A DNA stretch of 64,000 nucleotides from assembly GCA_039976075.1 (NCBI GenBank), contig JBDWFY010000013.1:1-64000 (forward strand), written 5' to 3'. This DNA comes from JBDWFY01 sp039976075 (GTDB lineage: Bacteria; Pseudomonadota; Alphaproteobacteria; Rhizobiales; Stappiaceae). Below, in pieces: positions 18,549-27,355 of this stretch. The position numbers and the translations under genes were made by a program. Every line of letters starts with the position of its first letter. Positions within the stretch are counted from its first letter, which is position 1. The notes below the pieces were generated by a model. It did no database searches, was not told where the DNA came from, and saw only the letters and a program-made list of their open reading frames with translations.

Positions 18549-19355
18549 TTATGCGGGCAAAATCTCCTCGGAGGGGAGAACACGGGCAAATGTCAGAACA
18601 TCAACACCTGAAGCCCCCGCGCGTTTCAAAACCTTGCTACAGGCATCTACCGTCGCCCCGGTTGTCAACACATCATCAACCAAAACTATTCGCCGGCCGG
18701 ATAGTTTTGGTCTTAACTGAACTGGCACGTTGAATGCGCCTCGAACATTTGTCTGACGTTCTGTGATATCGAGACCGACTTGCTGACGCGTCTTGCGGCT
18801 CCGCAATAATAGCTGCGGACAATGTGTCAGCCCCATCTTGTCGGCAAGTTTCTCCGCCAGAATCGCCGATTGATTAAATCGACGCTTCACAAGCCGACTT
18901 CTATGTAACGGCACCGGCACCAAAAGTGGATTTTTTTCAACAAAATCCTGCCCCGCTCTCAGCATGAAACCGGCCATCAATGAGACCAAGTCCAGGCGGT
19001 CGCGATACTTGAGATCATGCACCATCCGCTGGGCAACGGGACCAAATGCAACAGCGGCTCTTGCACGATCAAAGGCTGGCGGATTGGCAATTGCCTGGGC
19101 ACATTCGGCCTGCGAACCAAGGTCATACGCAAAAGGGATGCCCAGCCTTTCGCAATAAGGTCTTTCGATGAAGTGGAGTTCTTTCCAGCAGTGAGGGCAC
19201 AAGCCGCCCCCATCCTTTAGAACCCTGCGACAGCCCGGACATTGCCATGGGAGAATAAAATCCAGCAACTTCTCAGAAACAATGCGCCATTTACCATGCA
19301 CTGCCCGGCTTTCACGGTGTGGCCGAGACGCCGATTTTTGATTATGAACAGTCAT
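18549..19355 (-). CDS. ComF family protein (phosphoribosyltransferase fold)
   Basis: 268 residues. The N-terminal zinc ribbon is CPGCRRVLKDGGGLCPHCW, and the C-terminal PRTase domain carries the PRPP loop VLVDDVLTTGATVDACSKVL. ComF proteins are linked to DNA uptake in competent bacteria, but alphaproteobacterial members are found without competence genes and their reaction is unknown. The open frame extends to 19553 but would overlap the divergent methyltransferase gene. The ATG at 19355 (MTVHNQKSAS) avoids this and is preferred. Confidence 0.88.
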   Translation of the reverse strand: MTVHNQKSASRPHRESRAVHGKWRIVSEKLLDFILPWQCPGCRRVLKDGGGLCPHCWKELHFIERPYCERLGIPFAYDLGSQAECAQAIANPPAFDRARAAVAFGPVAQRMVHDLKYRDRLDLVSLMAGFMLRAGQDFVEKNPLLVPVPLHRSRLVKRRFNQSAILAEKLADKMGLTHCPQLLLRSRKTRQQVGLDITERQTNVRGAFNVPVQLRPKLSGRRIVLVDDVLTTGATVDACSKVLKRAGASGVDVLTFARVLPSEEILPA

Positions 19356-19492
19356 GATTTCTTTGATCTTGCTCTTGGAGCACACAATATTTATCGAAAG
19401 CGTGAAAAACCTTTGCTTCAATCTGCCGCAACCATCGCTCAAACGTCTTAGGTTGGCAATCTGAAGACGCCTCAAAAGGATATATAGGCTCA

Positions 19493-20395
19493 ATGGATCG
19501 GGGAAATGCACCTTTTGACCGGCGGTTACTTGCGCTGAGACGCGCACGCGCACTCAGGACACGTACTCCCGAAGCAGACTTTCTGTTAAAGGCCGTTCTG
19601 CAGGACCTGGCGGAGCGACTGAATGCTGTCAACCGCCGCTTCGAGCGCGCTCTCGATTTGGGAGGGCATACCGGTCGAACAAGCGAAATGCTGTTGAGAT
19701 CGGAGAAGGTTGACCACATCGTGCGAACGGACGTCCAGACGGGTGATCTTCATGGAAAATACCCCGCACTTGTGGCAGACGAGGAAACTCTGCCTTTTGC
19801 AGAAGAATCCTTCGATCTGATAGTTTCCGCGTTAATCCTGCAATGGACGAACGATCTGCCTGGAACGCTATTGCAGATCAGGAAATGCCTGAAACCGGAT
19901 GGCCTGTTTTTGGGCGTTCTGCCTGGTGGAGAAACACTCAACGAATTGCGTGAGGCGTTTCTGATGGCCGAAGCCGAACTCACTGGAGGAATAAGTCCGC
20001 GTGTTGCGCCCTTTTCGACGACCCAGGGTATTGGAGCGCTGCTACAACGAGCGAGATTTGCTCTTCCAGTGGTTGACCAGGACAAACTGATTGTTCGCTA
20101 CGATACGGCTTTTCATCTAATGCGAGATCTAAAGTCGATGGGCGCTACCAATGTCATGCACGAGCGCAGCCGGAAACCTCCATCGAGAGCACTGTTTATA
20201 AAAATGGCAGAGAATTACATGCGCCTTTTTTCCGACAAGGACGGCCGGATCAGAGCGACATTTCAGATGATATCGATGTCAGGGTGGGCACCCCATGAGA
20301 GTCAGCAAAAACCGCTGAAACCAGGTTCAGCAAAAACCAGTCTGGCTGAAGCACTTGCCAATCCCGGCAGCATAGAGCCAGAGCGGGACGGATAG
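19493..20395 (+). CDS. Class I SAM-dependent methyltransferase, NDUFAF5/BioC-like
   Basis: 300 residues with a methyltransferase type 11 core: RALDLGGHTGRTSEMLL as the SAM loop, FAEESFDLIVSALILQWTNDLPG as motif post I/II, and KPDGLFLGVLPGGETLNELREA. The family is the alphaproteobacterial relative of mitochondrial NDUFAF5, which modifies a complex I subunit, and of BioC. No biotin genes are near, so the NDUFAF5-like reading is somewhat better. Start at 19493, with AGG about 8 bases upstream. It diverges from comF and converges on the Flp pilin gene with a 6-base gap. Confidence 0.85.
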   Translation: MDRGNAPFDRRLLALRRARALRTRTPEADFLLKAVLQDLAERLNAVNRRFERALDLGGHTGRTSEMLLRSEKVDHIVRTDVQTGDLHGKYPALVADEETLPFAEESFDLIVSALILQWTNDLPGTLLQIRKCLKPDGLFLGVLPGGETLNELREAFLMAEAELTGGISPRVAPFSTTQGIGALLQRARFALPVVDQDKLIVRYDTAFHLMRDLKSMGATNVMHERSRKPPSRALFIKMAENYMRLFSDKDGRIRATFQMISMSGWAPHESQQKPLKPGSAKTSLAEALANPGSIEPERDG

Positions 20396-20401
20396 GCTTA
20401 C

Positions 20402-20575
20402 CTACAGGTTTGTAAATGCCTCGGCAATCCGGTCATAATAGTCTCCAGACAACGTATCCTGCAAAACGAGCAGTGACGCCAAAATCGCAATACTAATTGC
20501 AGTCGCGATCATTGAATATTCTATTGCCGTTCCGCCGCTTTCATTGGCCCAAAAATTTTTTACAAGATCAACCAT
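20402..20575 (-). CDS. Flp family type IVb pilin
   Basis: 57-residue pilin. A short basic leader (MVDLVKNFWANESGG) is followed by the prepilin-peptidase site and TAIEYSMIATAISIAILASLLVL, the hydrophobic pilin helix with the conserved Glu and Tyr. The start at 20575 gives the usual Flp length; the frame could be read 27 codons further upstream, but that part has no family match. No cpa/tad genes lie in the window, so this is a solitary pilin gene whose assembly machinery must be elsewhere. Confidence 0.85.
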   Translation of the reverse strand: MVDLVKNFWANESGGTAIEYSMIATAISIAILASLLVLQDTLSGDYYDRIAEAFTNL

Positions 20576-20664
20576 ACACTCTTTTACACTCCGCTTTGCC
20601 TGCTTTGCCCAACGTCGCTGAGTATTCTTATTGTCCGGCGGAACCACCCTCCTCAATGATCAGA

Positions 20665-21066
20665 TCAAAGTAGATCAATCAAATGCGGGATCAGTGGCAA
20701 GTCCGCCTCAGGCATCGGATAATCACGCAGTCGAACCGGACGAACCCACTTCAGGTTTTGTCCTTCTGCGCCACGCACCGTACCGTCCCAGCGCCGACAA
20801 ACATAAAGTGGCATCAGGAGATGAAAATCCTCGTAACTGTGGCTGGCGAAAGTCAAAGGAGCCAGACACTCCGCCTTAACCAATATTGATAGCTCTTCAT
20901 TAAGCTCACGGATCAAAGCGTCTTCGGGAAGTTCCCCTTTTTCGACTTTTCCACCTGGGAATTCCCATAAACCTGCCATTGTCTTGCCAACCGGCCTCTG
21001 CGCCAGGAGGACTCGTCCATCTGCATCAATCAGCGCACATGCGGCAACCAGAACAGTTCGGATCAT
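20665..21066 (-). CDS. mutT: 8-oxo-dGTP diphosphatase MutT
   Basis: 133-residue Nudix hydrolase that removes 8-oxo-dGTP from the nucleotide pool. The Nudix box runs from GGKVEKGELPEDALIREL to NEEL, with REL-NEE as the metal-binding part. ALIDADGRVLLAQRPVGKTMAGLWEFPGG matches MutT rather than other Nudix groups. It follows the GNAT gene on the same strand (51-base gap), as part of a likely argJ-GNAT-mutT transcript common in Rhizobiales. Confidence 0.93.
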   Translation of the reverse strand: MIRTVLVAACALIDADGRVLLAQRPVGKTMAGLWEFPGGKVEKGELPEDALIRELNEELSILVKAECLAPLTFASHSYEDFHLLMPLYVCRRWDGTVRGAEGQNLKWVRPVRLRDYPMPEADLPLIPHLIDLL

Positions 21067-21117
21067 GGTCTATGTTCCGTTTCAGGACAGGCATTCGGTA
21101 TTTCGTTAGCTATCATG

Positions 21118-21897
21118 TTAGTTGGGAGGTTTGCGATAGTGATATGAGTAGACTGCGTCATATCCGATCTTTTCATAAAGTCGCAACGCCTGACGACTTG
21201 ATGACATGACCTGCAACCACGTGGTTTTGGCGCCGCGATCACTCCCTGTGCGCAGTGCTTCAGCGATCAACTCGCTCGCACAGCCCTGCCTCCGTGCATG
21301 AGGGGCTGTAAATACCTCAAAGAAACCAACAAGATCTCCCTCGATAGCGGCCATCACCACTGAAAGGGGCACACCACTTTTTGATTTGGCGACAAGACAG
21401 CACAATTCGGCTGAGGATTTTTCGAAGTTGATCAACAACTGCTCAGCTGCATCGGCGGTTATGCCTCCCAAGTCACAGTAAATCGCGATCCATTCCTCAA
21501 GGCTACACGCTGTAATATTCCCCGAAAAAGAGCTGGTTTCCTTCGAGCGGGACGCCCGCAGGTCCTCAAGGTGAGCGGCCATGACAACCGTTTCTGCTTC
21601 TCTTGACCAATCCAATATTGACAAATGTGCATCCACCACAATCGGCATCAACGGTGTCCAGCGAACACAGAGCGGGCGATCGTTTCTGACAAAAGAGTCG
21701 AAAACAGTACCCAATCGGGTTCGAAAATTTTTGTGATCGGTTGGCGAGAGGATCGTTAAAGAATTCAAACGTCTTGATGGATGACCCTTTGTCAGCCGCA
21801 CAATCCAGTCACCATCGACAATCGTCTCGCTCGACGGGCGATTTGACAGATTAGCCAGCTCAAACGGTAGAATAGTCTGCCAATTGTCGTCGCTCAA
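21118..21897 (-). CDS. GNAT family N-acetyltransferase
   Basis: 259 residues if the TTG at 21897 is used. That codon overlaps the argJ stop (TTGA), lies 10 bases after GGAG, and gives MSDDNWQTILPFELANLS, like family N-termini. An ATG at 21951 would overlap argJ by 58 bases. The N-terminal half resembles a degenerate GNAT repeat, and the C-terminal GNAT domain has FFEVFTAPHARRQGCASELIAEAL (acetyl-CoA loop R-x2-G-x-A/G) and LYEKIGYDAVYSYHYR. The target is unknown. The argJ-GNAT-mutT arrangement is conserved in Rhizobiales. Confidence 0.82.
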   Translation of the reverse strand: MSDDNWQTILPFELANLSNRPSSETIVDGDWIVRLTKGHPSRRLNSLTILSPTDHKNFRTRLGTVFDSFVRNDRPLCVRWTPLMPIVVDAHLSILDWSREAETVVMAAHLEDLRASRSKETSSFSGNITACSLEEWIAIYCDLGGITADAAEQLLINFEKSSAELCCLVAKSKSGVPLSVVMAAIEGDLVGFFEVFTAPHARRQGCASELIAEALRTGSDRGAKTTWLQVMSSSRQALRLYEKIGYDAVYSYHYRKPPN

Positions 21898-23135
21898 CTG
21901 CGATAGTCTCCGTTGATTGCGACATATTCCTTTGTCAAATCGCACGTCCATACTGTTGACAGTCCTGGTCCGATGCCAAGATCGACGGTAAGCGATACCT
22001 CGTCCTTTTGCATGACACGACTTGCCGCTTCTTCGGAATAGTCCGGATCCCGTTCGCCTTGCGTAGCAACACGCACATCGCCAAACCAGATGGCGATCCG
22101 ATCCCGATCTGCCGGCTCTCCGGCCTTTCCGATCGCCATGACAACACGTCCCCAATTGGCATCTTCGCCGGCAATTGCAGTTTTGACCAAAGGCGAATTG
22201 GCAATCGACAACGCTATTTTCTTGGCCGAATGATCGTCCTGTGCGCCCTTGACTGCTACTTCCACAAACTTCCGTGCACCCTCGCCGTCCTTCACGATCT
22301 GTTGCGCAAGATCACGCATCAGATCTCCCAACACATCGGCAAAGACCTGAACACGCGGATCGGCAAGTTCGGATATTGGCGCCAGCCCCGCCTTAGCTGC
22401 AGCCCCCGTCGCACAAAGCAATACGGTATCTGACGTCGATGTATCACTATCGACGGTAATCGCGTTGAAACTTCCACCGACAAGTCGCGCCAGAAGAGCC
22501 TGCAAAATAGGTGCAGAAATCGGCGCATCCGTAAACAGAAAACCGAGCATTGTCGCCATATCAGGCGCGATCATGCCCGATCCTTTGACGATGCCATTCA
22601 ATGTCACAGGATAGCCATCCAGCTCCAGATGGCGGGTCGCCATTTTTGGATACGTATCTGTTGTCATTATGGCGTTGGCCGCCTGTTTCCAACCGTCGGC
22701 ATGCAGATTTTTTGCCAGCGATTGCAAGACGCCATCAAATTTACCCGGGTTCAAAGGTTCGCCAATCACGCCGGTAGACGCAAGGAAAACCTCATCGGCC
22801 GAGCAGGACAAAACATCCGCAGTCAGTCGGGCAGAGGCGTCAACAGCAGACTGACCTTTCATCCCGGTGAAAGCATTGGCGTTTCCGGAATTGATCAACA
22901 TGCCACGGACCAGGCCACCGGACAGCTTCTCTTTACACCAGTCAACCGGAGCACTGGCACATTTTGACTGGGTGAATACGCCCGCTATCTGGGTTCCCTC
23001 ACACAGGTCAATCAAGAGTACATCATCCCGTCCCTGATACTTGATACCCGCTTCCGCCGTGGCCAGTCTGATCCCGGCCACCTCCGGCATATCCGGATAA
23101 GTAGAGGGTGCAAAGGGAGAAATGGAGTGGTTCAT
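21894..23135 (-). CDS. argJ: Bifunctional glutamate N-acetyltransferase / amino-acid N-acetyltransferase
   Basis: Arginine synthesis. It transfers acetyl from N-acetylornithine to glutamate (cyclic pathway) and may also use acetyl-CoA. The 413 residues contain the self-cleavage site in IAPDMATMLGF, where the new Thr N-terminus of the beta chain forms between Ala and Thr. NSGNANAFTG and GEDANWGRVVMAIGKAGE are other family signatures. A strong terminator just upstream separates it from the peptidylprolyl isomerase gene, so it has its own promoter in a short gap. Confidence 0.96.
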   Translation of the reverse strand: MNHSISPFAPSTYPDMPEVAGIRLATAEAGIKYQGRDDVLLIDLCEGTQIAGVFTQSKCASAPVDWCKEKLSGGLVRGMLINSGNANAFTGMKGQSAVDASARLTADVLSCSADEVFLASTGVIGEPLNPGKFDGVLQSLAKNLHADGWKQAANAIMTTDTYPKMATRHLELDGYPVTLNGIVKGSGMIAPDMATMLGFLFTDAPISAPILQALLARLVGGSFNAITVDSDTSTSDTVLLCATGAAAKAGLAPISELADPRVQVFADVLGDLMRDLAQQIVKDGEGARKFVEVAVKGAQDDHSAKKIALSIANSPLVKTAIAGEDANWGRVVMAIGKAGEPADRDRIAIWFGDVRVATQGERDPDYSEEAASRVMQKDEVSLTVDLGIGPGLSTVWTCDLTKEYVAINGDYRS

Positions 23136-23155
23136 GATGATATCTTCGTCCGGCT

Positions 23156-23187
23156 AAAAAAAACGCGCGCGGATGATCCACACGCGT
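23156..23187 (-). terminator. Rho-independent terminator of the peptidylprolyl isomerase gene
   Basis: Read on the minus strand, a 9-bp GC-rich stem (CGCGTGTGG pairing with CCGCGCGCG through two G-T wobbles) is followed by eight T residues. It lies 29 bases beyond the stop at 23216. Confidence 0.85.
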
Positions 23188-23215
23188 CTGATAATGACAG
23201 GAACTGAAAAAAAGA

Positions 23216-24073
23216 TCAGTTCTTTTTATCTTCCTCGGCATTTTCCACCGCAGGTTTGTCAGCCAATACAATGGACGCGTCGGATTTCAGTTTGGTCATG
23301 ATCTCATCGAATTTTTCTCGAATCAGAGCTTGCCGCAACTGAGGTTCTACCTGGTCAAAGGCCGGCGCCGGCTGCGTTCTTTTGCTGTCTACTTTGATGA
23401 CATGCCAACCGAACTGCGTTTTTACCGGTTCTTTGGTGTAAGTTCCTTCTTCAAGTGCAAAGGCCGCCGTTTCAAATTCCTTGACCATGCGTCCTTGACC
23501 GAAAAAACCAAGGTCCCCGCCGTTGGGACCTGATGGACCGGTTGATTTTTCCTTGGCCAACTCGGCGAAGTCCTTGCCACCATCCAGTTCCTTGATAATT
23601 TCTTTGGCTGTATCTTCTGCCTCAACCAGAATATGACTGGCGCTGATCTCCGCCTCGCCCTTGTAGTCAGCAAATTCTTTGTCATACCGGGCCTTGACGT
23701 CAGCTTCGGAAACCTGCCCATCGATATTCTTGGCGAAGTACGCATCCCGCAGTGATTGCGTCATCAGGAAATTGGCCCGCTCCTTGAATTCCGGTGTCTG
23801 GTCCAGCTCCTGCTCTTTTCCAGCCTGCGCCAACAGAACCATGTCGACGAGCACATCGACGAGCACCTGATGTCTCTGGTCCTCCGGCATCCTGTCTAGT
23901 GTCTGCTTAAACTGAGATGCCGCAAAATCCATACTGGACTGCTTTATTTCTTGACCGTTAACGGTAGCGACGACTTTATCGGGAGTGGCGTCCTGAGCAA
24001 CAACCGGTGTTGTCACGACTGCAATGCCCAGGGCAAGCGGCCCGACTACTTTCGTCATACGCGAAAAAAACAT
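23216..24073 (-). CDS. Parvulin-type peptidylprolyl isomerase, exported
   Basis: 285-residue periplasmic foldase. The signal peptide is MFFSRMTKVVGPLALGIAVV-TTPVVAQ. An N-terminal SurA-like helical region follows (VNGQEIKQSSMDFAASQF), then the parvulin domain at about 120-215 (ISASHILVEAEDTAKEI, GGDLGFFGQGRMVKEF, VKTQFGWHVIKV) and a charged tail. The ATG at 24073 has AGAGGAAA 7 bases upstream, and the in-frame extension to 24133 would spoil the signal peptide. It diverges from secA, which fits a joint role in protein export. Confidence 0.93.
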   Translation of the reverse strand: MFFSRMTKVVGPLALGIAVVTTPVVAQDATPDKVVATVNGQEIKQSSMDFAASQFKQTLDRMPEDQRHQVLVDVLVDMVLLAQAGKEQELDQTPEFKERANFLMTQSLRDAYFAKNIDGQVSEADVKARYDKEFADYKGEAEISASHILVEAEDTAKEIIKELDGGKDFAELAKEKSTGPSGPNGGDLGFFGQGRMVKEFETAAFALEEGTYTKEPVKTQFGWHVIKVDSKRTQPAPAFDQVEPQLRQALIREKFDEIMTKLKSDASIVLADKPAVENAEEDKKN

Positions 24074-24377
24074 CAGATTTCCTCTGGTTATACGATTGCG
24101 TGTGCGCAAATTTTTCTTCCATATAGAGTGCAAATCCGCTTCCGAAAAGCCCTTGCCATCATTTGGCGGGAAAGATCGACCAAAACGGCAGCGTTGACAT
24201 CCTTAAGACCCCCTCTTATCTGTCGAACGTCCCGACTTTAAGACGGGGACCAGTTTCTTTGTGCGCATCCGATCAAACTTCCCACGTTTGTGAGATGCAT
24301 CGAAGACCAGCAAACCAGGAATTTTAAGGTCAACGCCCTTGAGCAAAAGGGGCTTGGCTGGCAGGGGAAGAACCAGC
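24074..24377. other. Divergent promoter region ppiC-like / secA
   Basis: About 300 bases with no gene. It must hold the promoters of the foldase gene and secA. No SecM-like leader peptide is apparent upstream of secA. Confidence 0.5.
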
Positions 24378-27191
24378 ATGGTCGGCTTCGGCGCTATTGC
24401 ACGCAAACTATTCGGCTCATCCAATGACCGAAAAGTAAAAACGTATCAAGCCAATGTGGACGCGATTAATGCTCTCGAGCCGGAAATACAGGCTCTGAGC
24501 GATGAAGAGTTGCGTGCAAAAACGGACGAGTTCAAACAGCAACTGGCGGACGGCAAGAGCCTAGACGACCTTCTTGTGCCCGCATTTGCAACTGTCCGGG
24601 AGGCTGCCAAGCGCGCGTTGGGACAACGCCACTACGACGTGCAGCTTATTGGCGGCATGGTTTTGCATGAAGGTAAAATTGCTGAAATGCGCACCGGCGA
24701 GGGAAAAACGCTTGTTGCGACGCTTCCCGTTTATCTCAATGCCTTGTCCGGCAAAGGCGTTCATGTGGTTACCGTCAACGACTATCTGGCAAGTCGTGAT
24801 GCCGACTGGATGGGGCAGGTCTATCGTTTTCTCGGTTTAAGCACCGGTGTGATTGTCCATGGTGTGGATGATGCCGAGCGACAGGCCGCTTACGCCGCAG
24901 ACGTTACCTACGGTACCAACAACGAATATGGCTTCGATTACCTGCGCGATAATATGAAATATGAACGCGGCAGCATGGTCCAACGCGGCCATAATTTCGC
25001 GATCGTCGATGAGGTGGACTCCATTCTGGTCGATGAAGCCCGAACGCCCCTGATTATTTCCGGCCCGCTGGACGACCGCTCCGATTTCTACAACTCCGTC
25101 GATAAATTCATTCCGCAACTGATCGACGAAGATTTTGAACTGGACGAAAAAACCCGTGCCGCAACGTTTACCGAAGTGGGTAACGAAAAACTGGAAAAAC
25201 TACTGGCTGAAGCGGAGCTTCTCAAGGGCGATTCCCTGTACGACCTTGAGAATGTGACAATCGTCCATCATCTGCAGCAGGCACTGAAAGCTCACAAAAT
25301 TTTTCAAAGAGATCGCGACTACATCGTGCGTAACGATGAGGTGGTCATCATTGACGAGTTTACCGGCCGTATGATGCCCGGAAGGCGCTATTCGGAAGGG
25401 CAGCATCAGGCGCTGGAGGCCAAGGAAAAGGTAACAATCCAGCCGGAAAACCAGACACTGGCATCGGTAACCTTCCAGAATTACTTCCGTCTCTACGGCA
25501 AATTGGCCGGCATGACCGGTACAGCTCTGACGGAAGCAGACGAGTTCATGGATATCTACGGGCTCGAAGTTATTGACGTGCCTACCAATCAGCCGGTTGA
25601 GCGTCAGGACGACGACGATGAGGTCTATCGAACCGCCGAAGAAAAATATAACGCAATCTTTGAGTTGATTGATGATTGTAAATCGCGCGGCCAACCGATT
25701 CTGGTCGGCACCACCTCGATCGAAAAGTCTGAAATGCTGGCGGAAATGCTCAAAAAGCATGGTTTCAAGCAAACCGACGTCACCAAACCGGACGCGTTTA
25801 AAGTGCTTTACGATGGTGATCAGGGAACCGACAAGGAAAAGGTGTTTGCAGTCCTAAACGCCCGTTACCATGAACAGGAAGCGTATATTATTGCCCAGGC
25901 CGGCGTACCCGGTGCCGTTACGATTGCAACCAATATGGCCGGTCGTGGTACGGATATACAGCTTGGCGGCAATGCCGATATGCGGATTGCGGCCGAAACC
26001 GAAAACATCACTGATGATGAAGAACGCAATCGGCGCGAAGAGAGTATCCGCAAGGAAACCGAACAACTGAGGCAACGGGCTCTGGAAGCCGGCGGCCTTT
26101 ATGTTGTTGCCACCGAACGCCATGAAAGCCGCCGCATTGACAATCAGCTTCGCGGCCGTTCAGGCCGTCAGGGTGACCCCGGCCATTCAAAATTCTTCCT
26201 TTCGCTTCAGGACGACTTGATGCGGATTTTCGGGTCTGAACGAATGGACTCGATGCTGCAGAAGTTAGGCCTGCAGGACGGTGAAGCGATTATTCATCCC
26301 TGGATCAACCGCGCCCTGGAAAAGGCTCAGCAAAAGGTTGAGGCCCGCAACTTCGACACGCGTAAAAATCTACTGAAATATGACGATGTGATGAACGACC
26401 AACGGAAAGTTGTTTTTGAACAGCGCATCGATCTCATGGATGGTGAAGATCTCGCCGAAACAATTACCGATATGCGGGAAGAGGTCGTTGAAGATCTCGT
26501 TTCCAAGCATATTCCCGAGCGGGCCTATCCCGAACAATGGGACACAAAAGGGTTGCAGGAGCAAGTGAATGCCATCCTCAACCTGGATTTACCGGTAGAG
26601 GGATGGGCCAAGGAAGAAGGCATAGCGGACGAAGAAGTTATCGAGCGCCTGAAAAAGGAAGCCAACAACTTTGCCGCGAGCAAGGCTGCCAATTTCGGGC
26701 CGGACGTAACCCGGCAGGTTGAAAAGGCAATTCTGCTGCAAACGCTTGATCATCTGTGGCGGGAACACCTGTCGACGCTTGATCATCTGCGCAATGTTAT
26801 CGGCTTCCGAGGTTATGGCCAGCGCGATCCGCTACAGGAATACAAAACCGAGGCATTTACGCTGTTCGAAGCTATGCTTGCCAATTTGCGTCAGGCAGTG
26901 ACGACCCAGTTGATGCGCGTGGAATTGGTTCAGCAGGAACAACCGGTCCACATGCCAACGGATGAGGATTTGCCGGAAATGCACGCTCATCATATCGATC
27001 CGATGACCGGCGAGGATGAGATGACCCTTGCGGATCAACAGGCATCATATGGTCAGGCTGTCAGTCAGCCGCGCGCCGGTGCTGGAGAGCTTGATCCCGA
27101 TGATCCGTCGACCTGGGGCAAGATTGGTCGTAACGAGGCTTGCCCGTGTGGTTCAGGCAAAAAGTACAAACACTGTCACGGTCGGTTCTGA
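24378..27191 (+). CDS. secA: Preprotein translocase ATPase SecA
   Basis: Motor that pushes unfolded preproteins through SecYEG. The 937 residues match the family length. The first nucleotide-binding domain has MRTGEGKTLVATLPVYLNAL (Walker A) and IVDEVDSILVDEARTPLI (DEVD Walker B). ATNMAGRGTDIQLGGNADM marks NBD2. The preprotein cross-linking, helical scaffold and two-helix finger regions follow. The C-terminal zinc motif CPCGSGKKYKHCHG binds SecB and lipid. The start at 24378 (MVGFGAIARKLFG) has GGGGAAG upstream and matches rhizobial SecA; an ATG 13 codons earlier does not. Confidence 0.98.
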   Translation: MVGFGAIARKLFGSSNDRKVKTYQANVDAINALEPEIQALSDEELRAKTDEFKQQLADGKSLDDLLVPAFATVREAAKRALGQRHYDVQLIGGMVLHEGKIAEMRTGEGKTLVATLPVYLNALSGKGVHVVTVNDYLASRDADWMGQVYRFLGLSTGVIVHGVDDAERQAAYAADVTYGTNNEYGFDYLRDNMKYERGSMVQRGHNFAIVDEVDSILVDEARTPLIISGPLDDRSDFYNSVDKFIPQLIDEDFELDEKTRAATFTEVGNEKLEKLLAEAELLKGDSLYDLENVTIVHHLQQALKAHKIFQRDRDYIVRNDEVVIIDEFTGRMMPGRRYSEGQHQALEAKEKVTIQPENQTLASVTFQNYFRLYGKLAGMTGTALTEADEFMDIYGLEVIDVPTNQPVERQDDDDEVYRTAEEKYNAIFELIDDCKSRGQPILVGTTSIEKSEMLAEMLKKHGFKQTDVTKPDAFKVLYDGDQGTDKEKVFAVLNARYHEQEAYIIAQAGVPGAVTIATNMAGRGTDIQLGGNADMRIAAETENITDDEERNRREESIRKETEQLRQRALEAGGLYVVATERHESRRIDNQLRGRSGRQGDPGHSKFFLSLQDDLMRIFGSERMDSMLQKLGLQDGEAIIHPWINRALEKAQQKVEARNFDTRKNLLKYDDVMNDQRKVVFEQRIDLMDGEDLAETITDMREEVVEDLVSKHIPERAYPEQWDTKGLQEQVNAILNLDLPVEGWAKEEGIADEEVIERLKKEANNFAASKAANFGPDVTRQVEKAILLQTLDHLWREHLSTLDHLRNVIGFRGYGQRDPLQEYKTEAFTLFEAMLANLRQAVTTQLMRVELVQQEQPVHMPTDEDLPEMHAHHIDPMTGEDEMTLADQQASYGQAVSQPRAGAGELDPDDPSTWGKIGRNEACPCGSGKKYKHCHGRF

Positions 27192-27240
27192 CACCGGAGA
27201 GATTCGGGCACTATCGCCAATTGTGAACCGCTCTCCGGTG
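27192..27240 (+). terminator. Possible terminator after secA
   Basis: Perfect 10-bp inverted repeat CACCGGAGAG / CTCTCCGGTG immediately after the secA stop, with a long 29-base loop and only ATTTATT following. The long loop and weak T-run lower the confidence. Confidence 0.5.
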
Positions 27241-27355
27241 ATTTATTGATTCCGCTGGCGTTACCCCTGACTTCGTTTGACAATATCGGTTACGCTACAC
27301 TCTCTGGCGCCAAGCGAATTTTGACGTGCGCGAGAGTTTCTCGGACCAAACCGGA

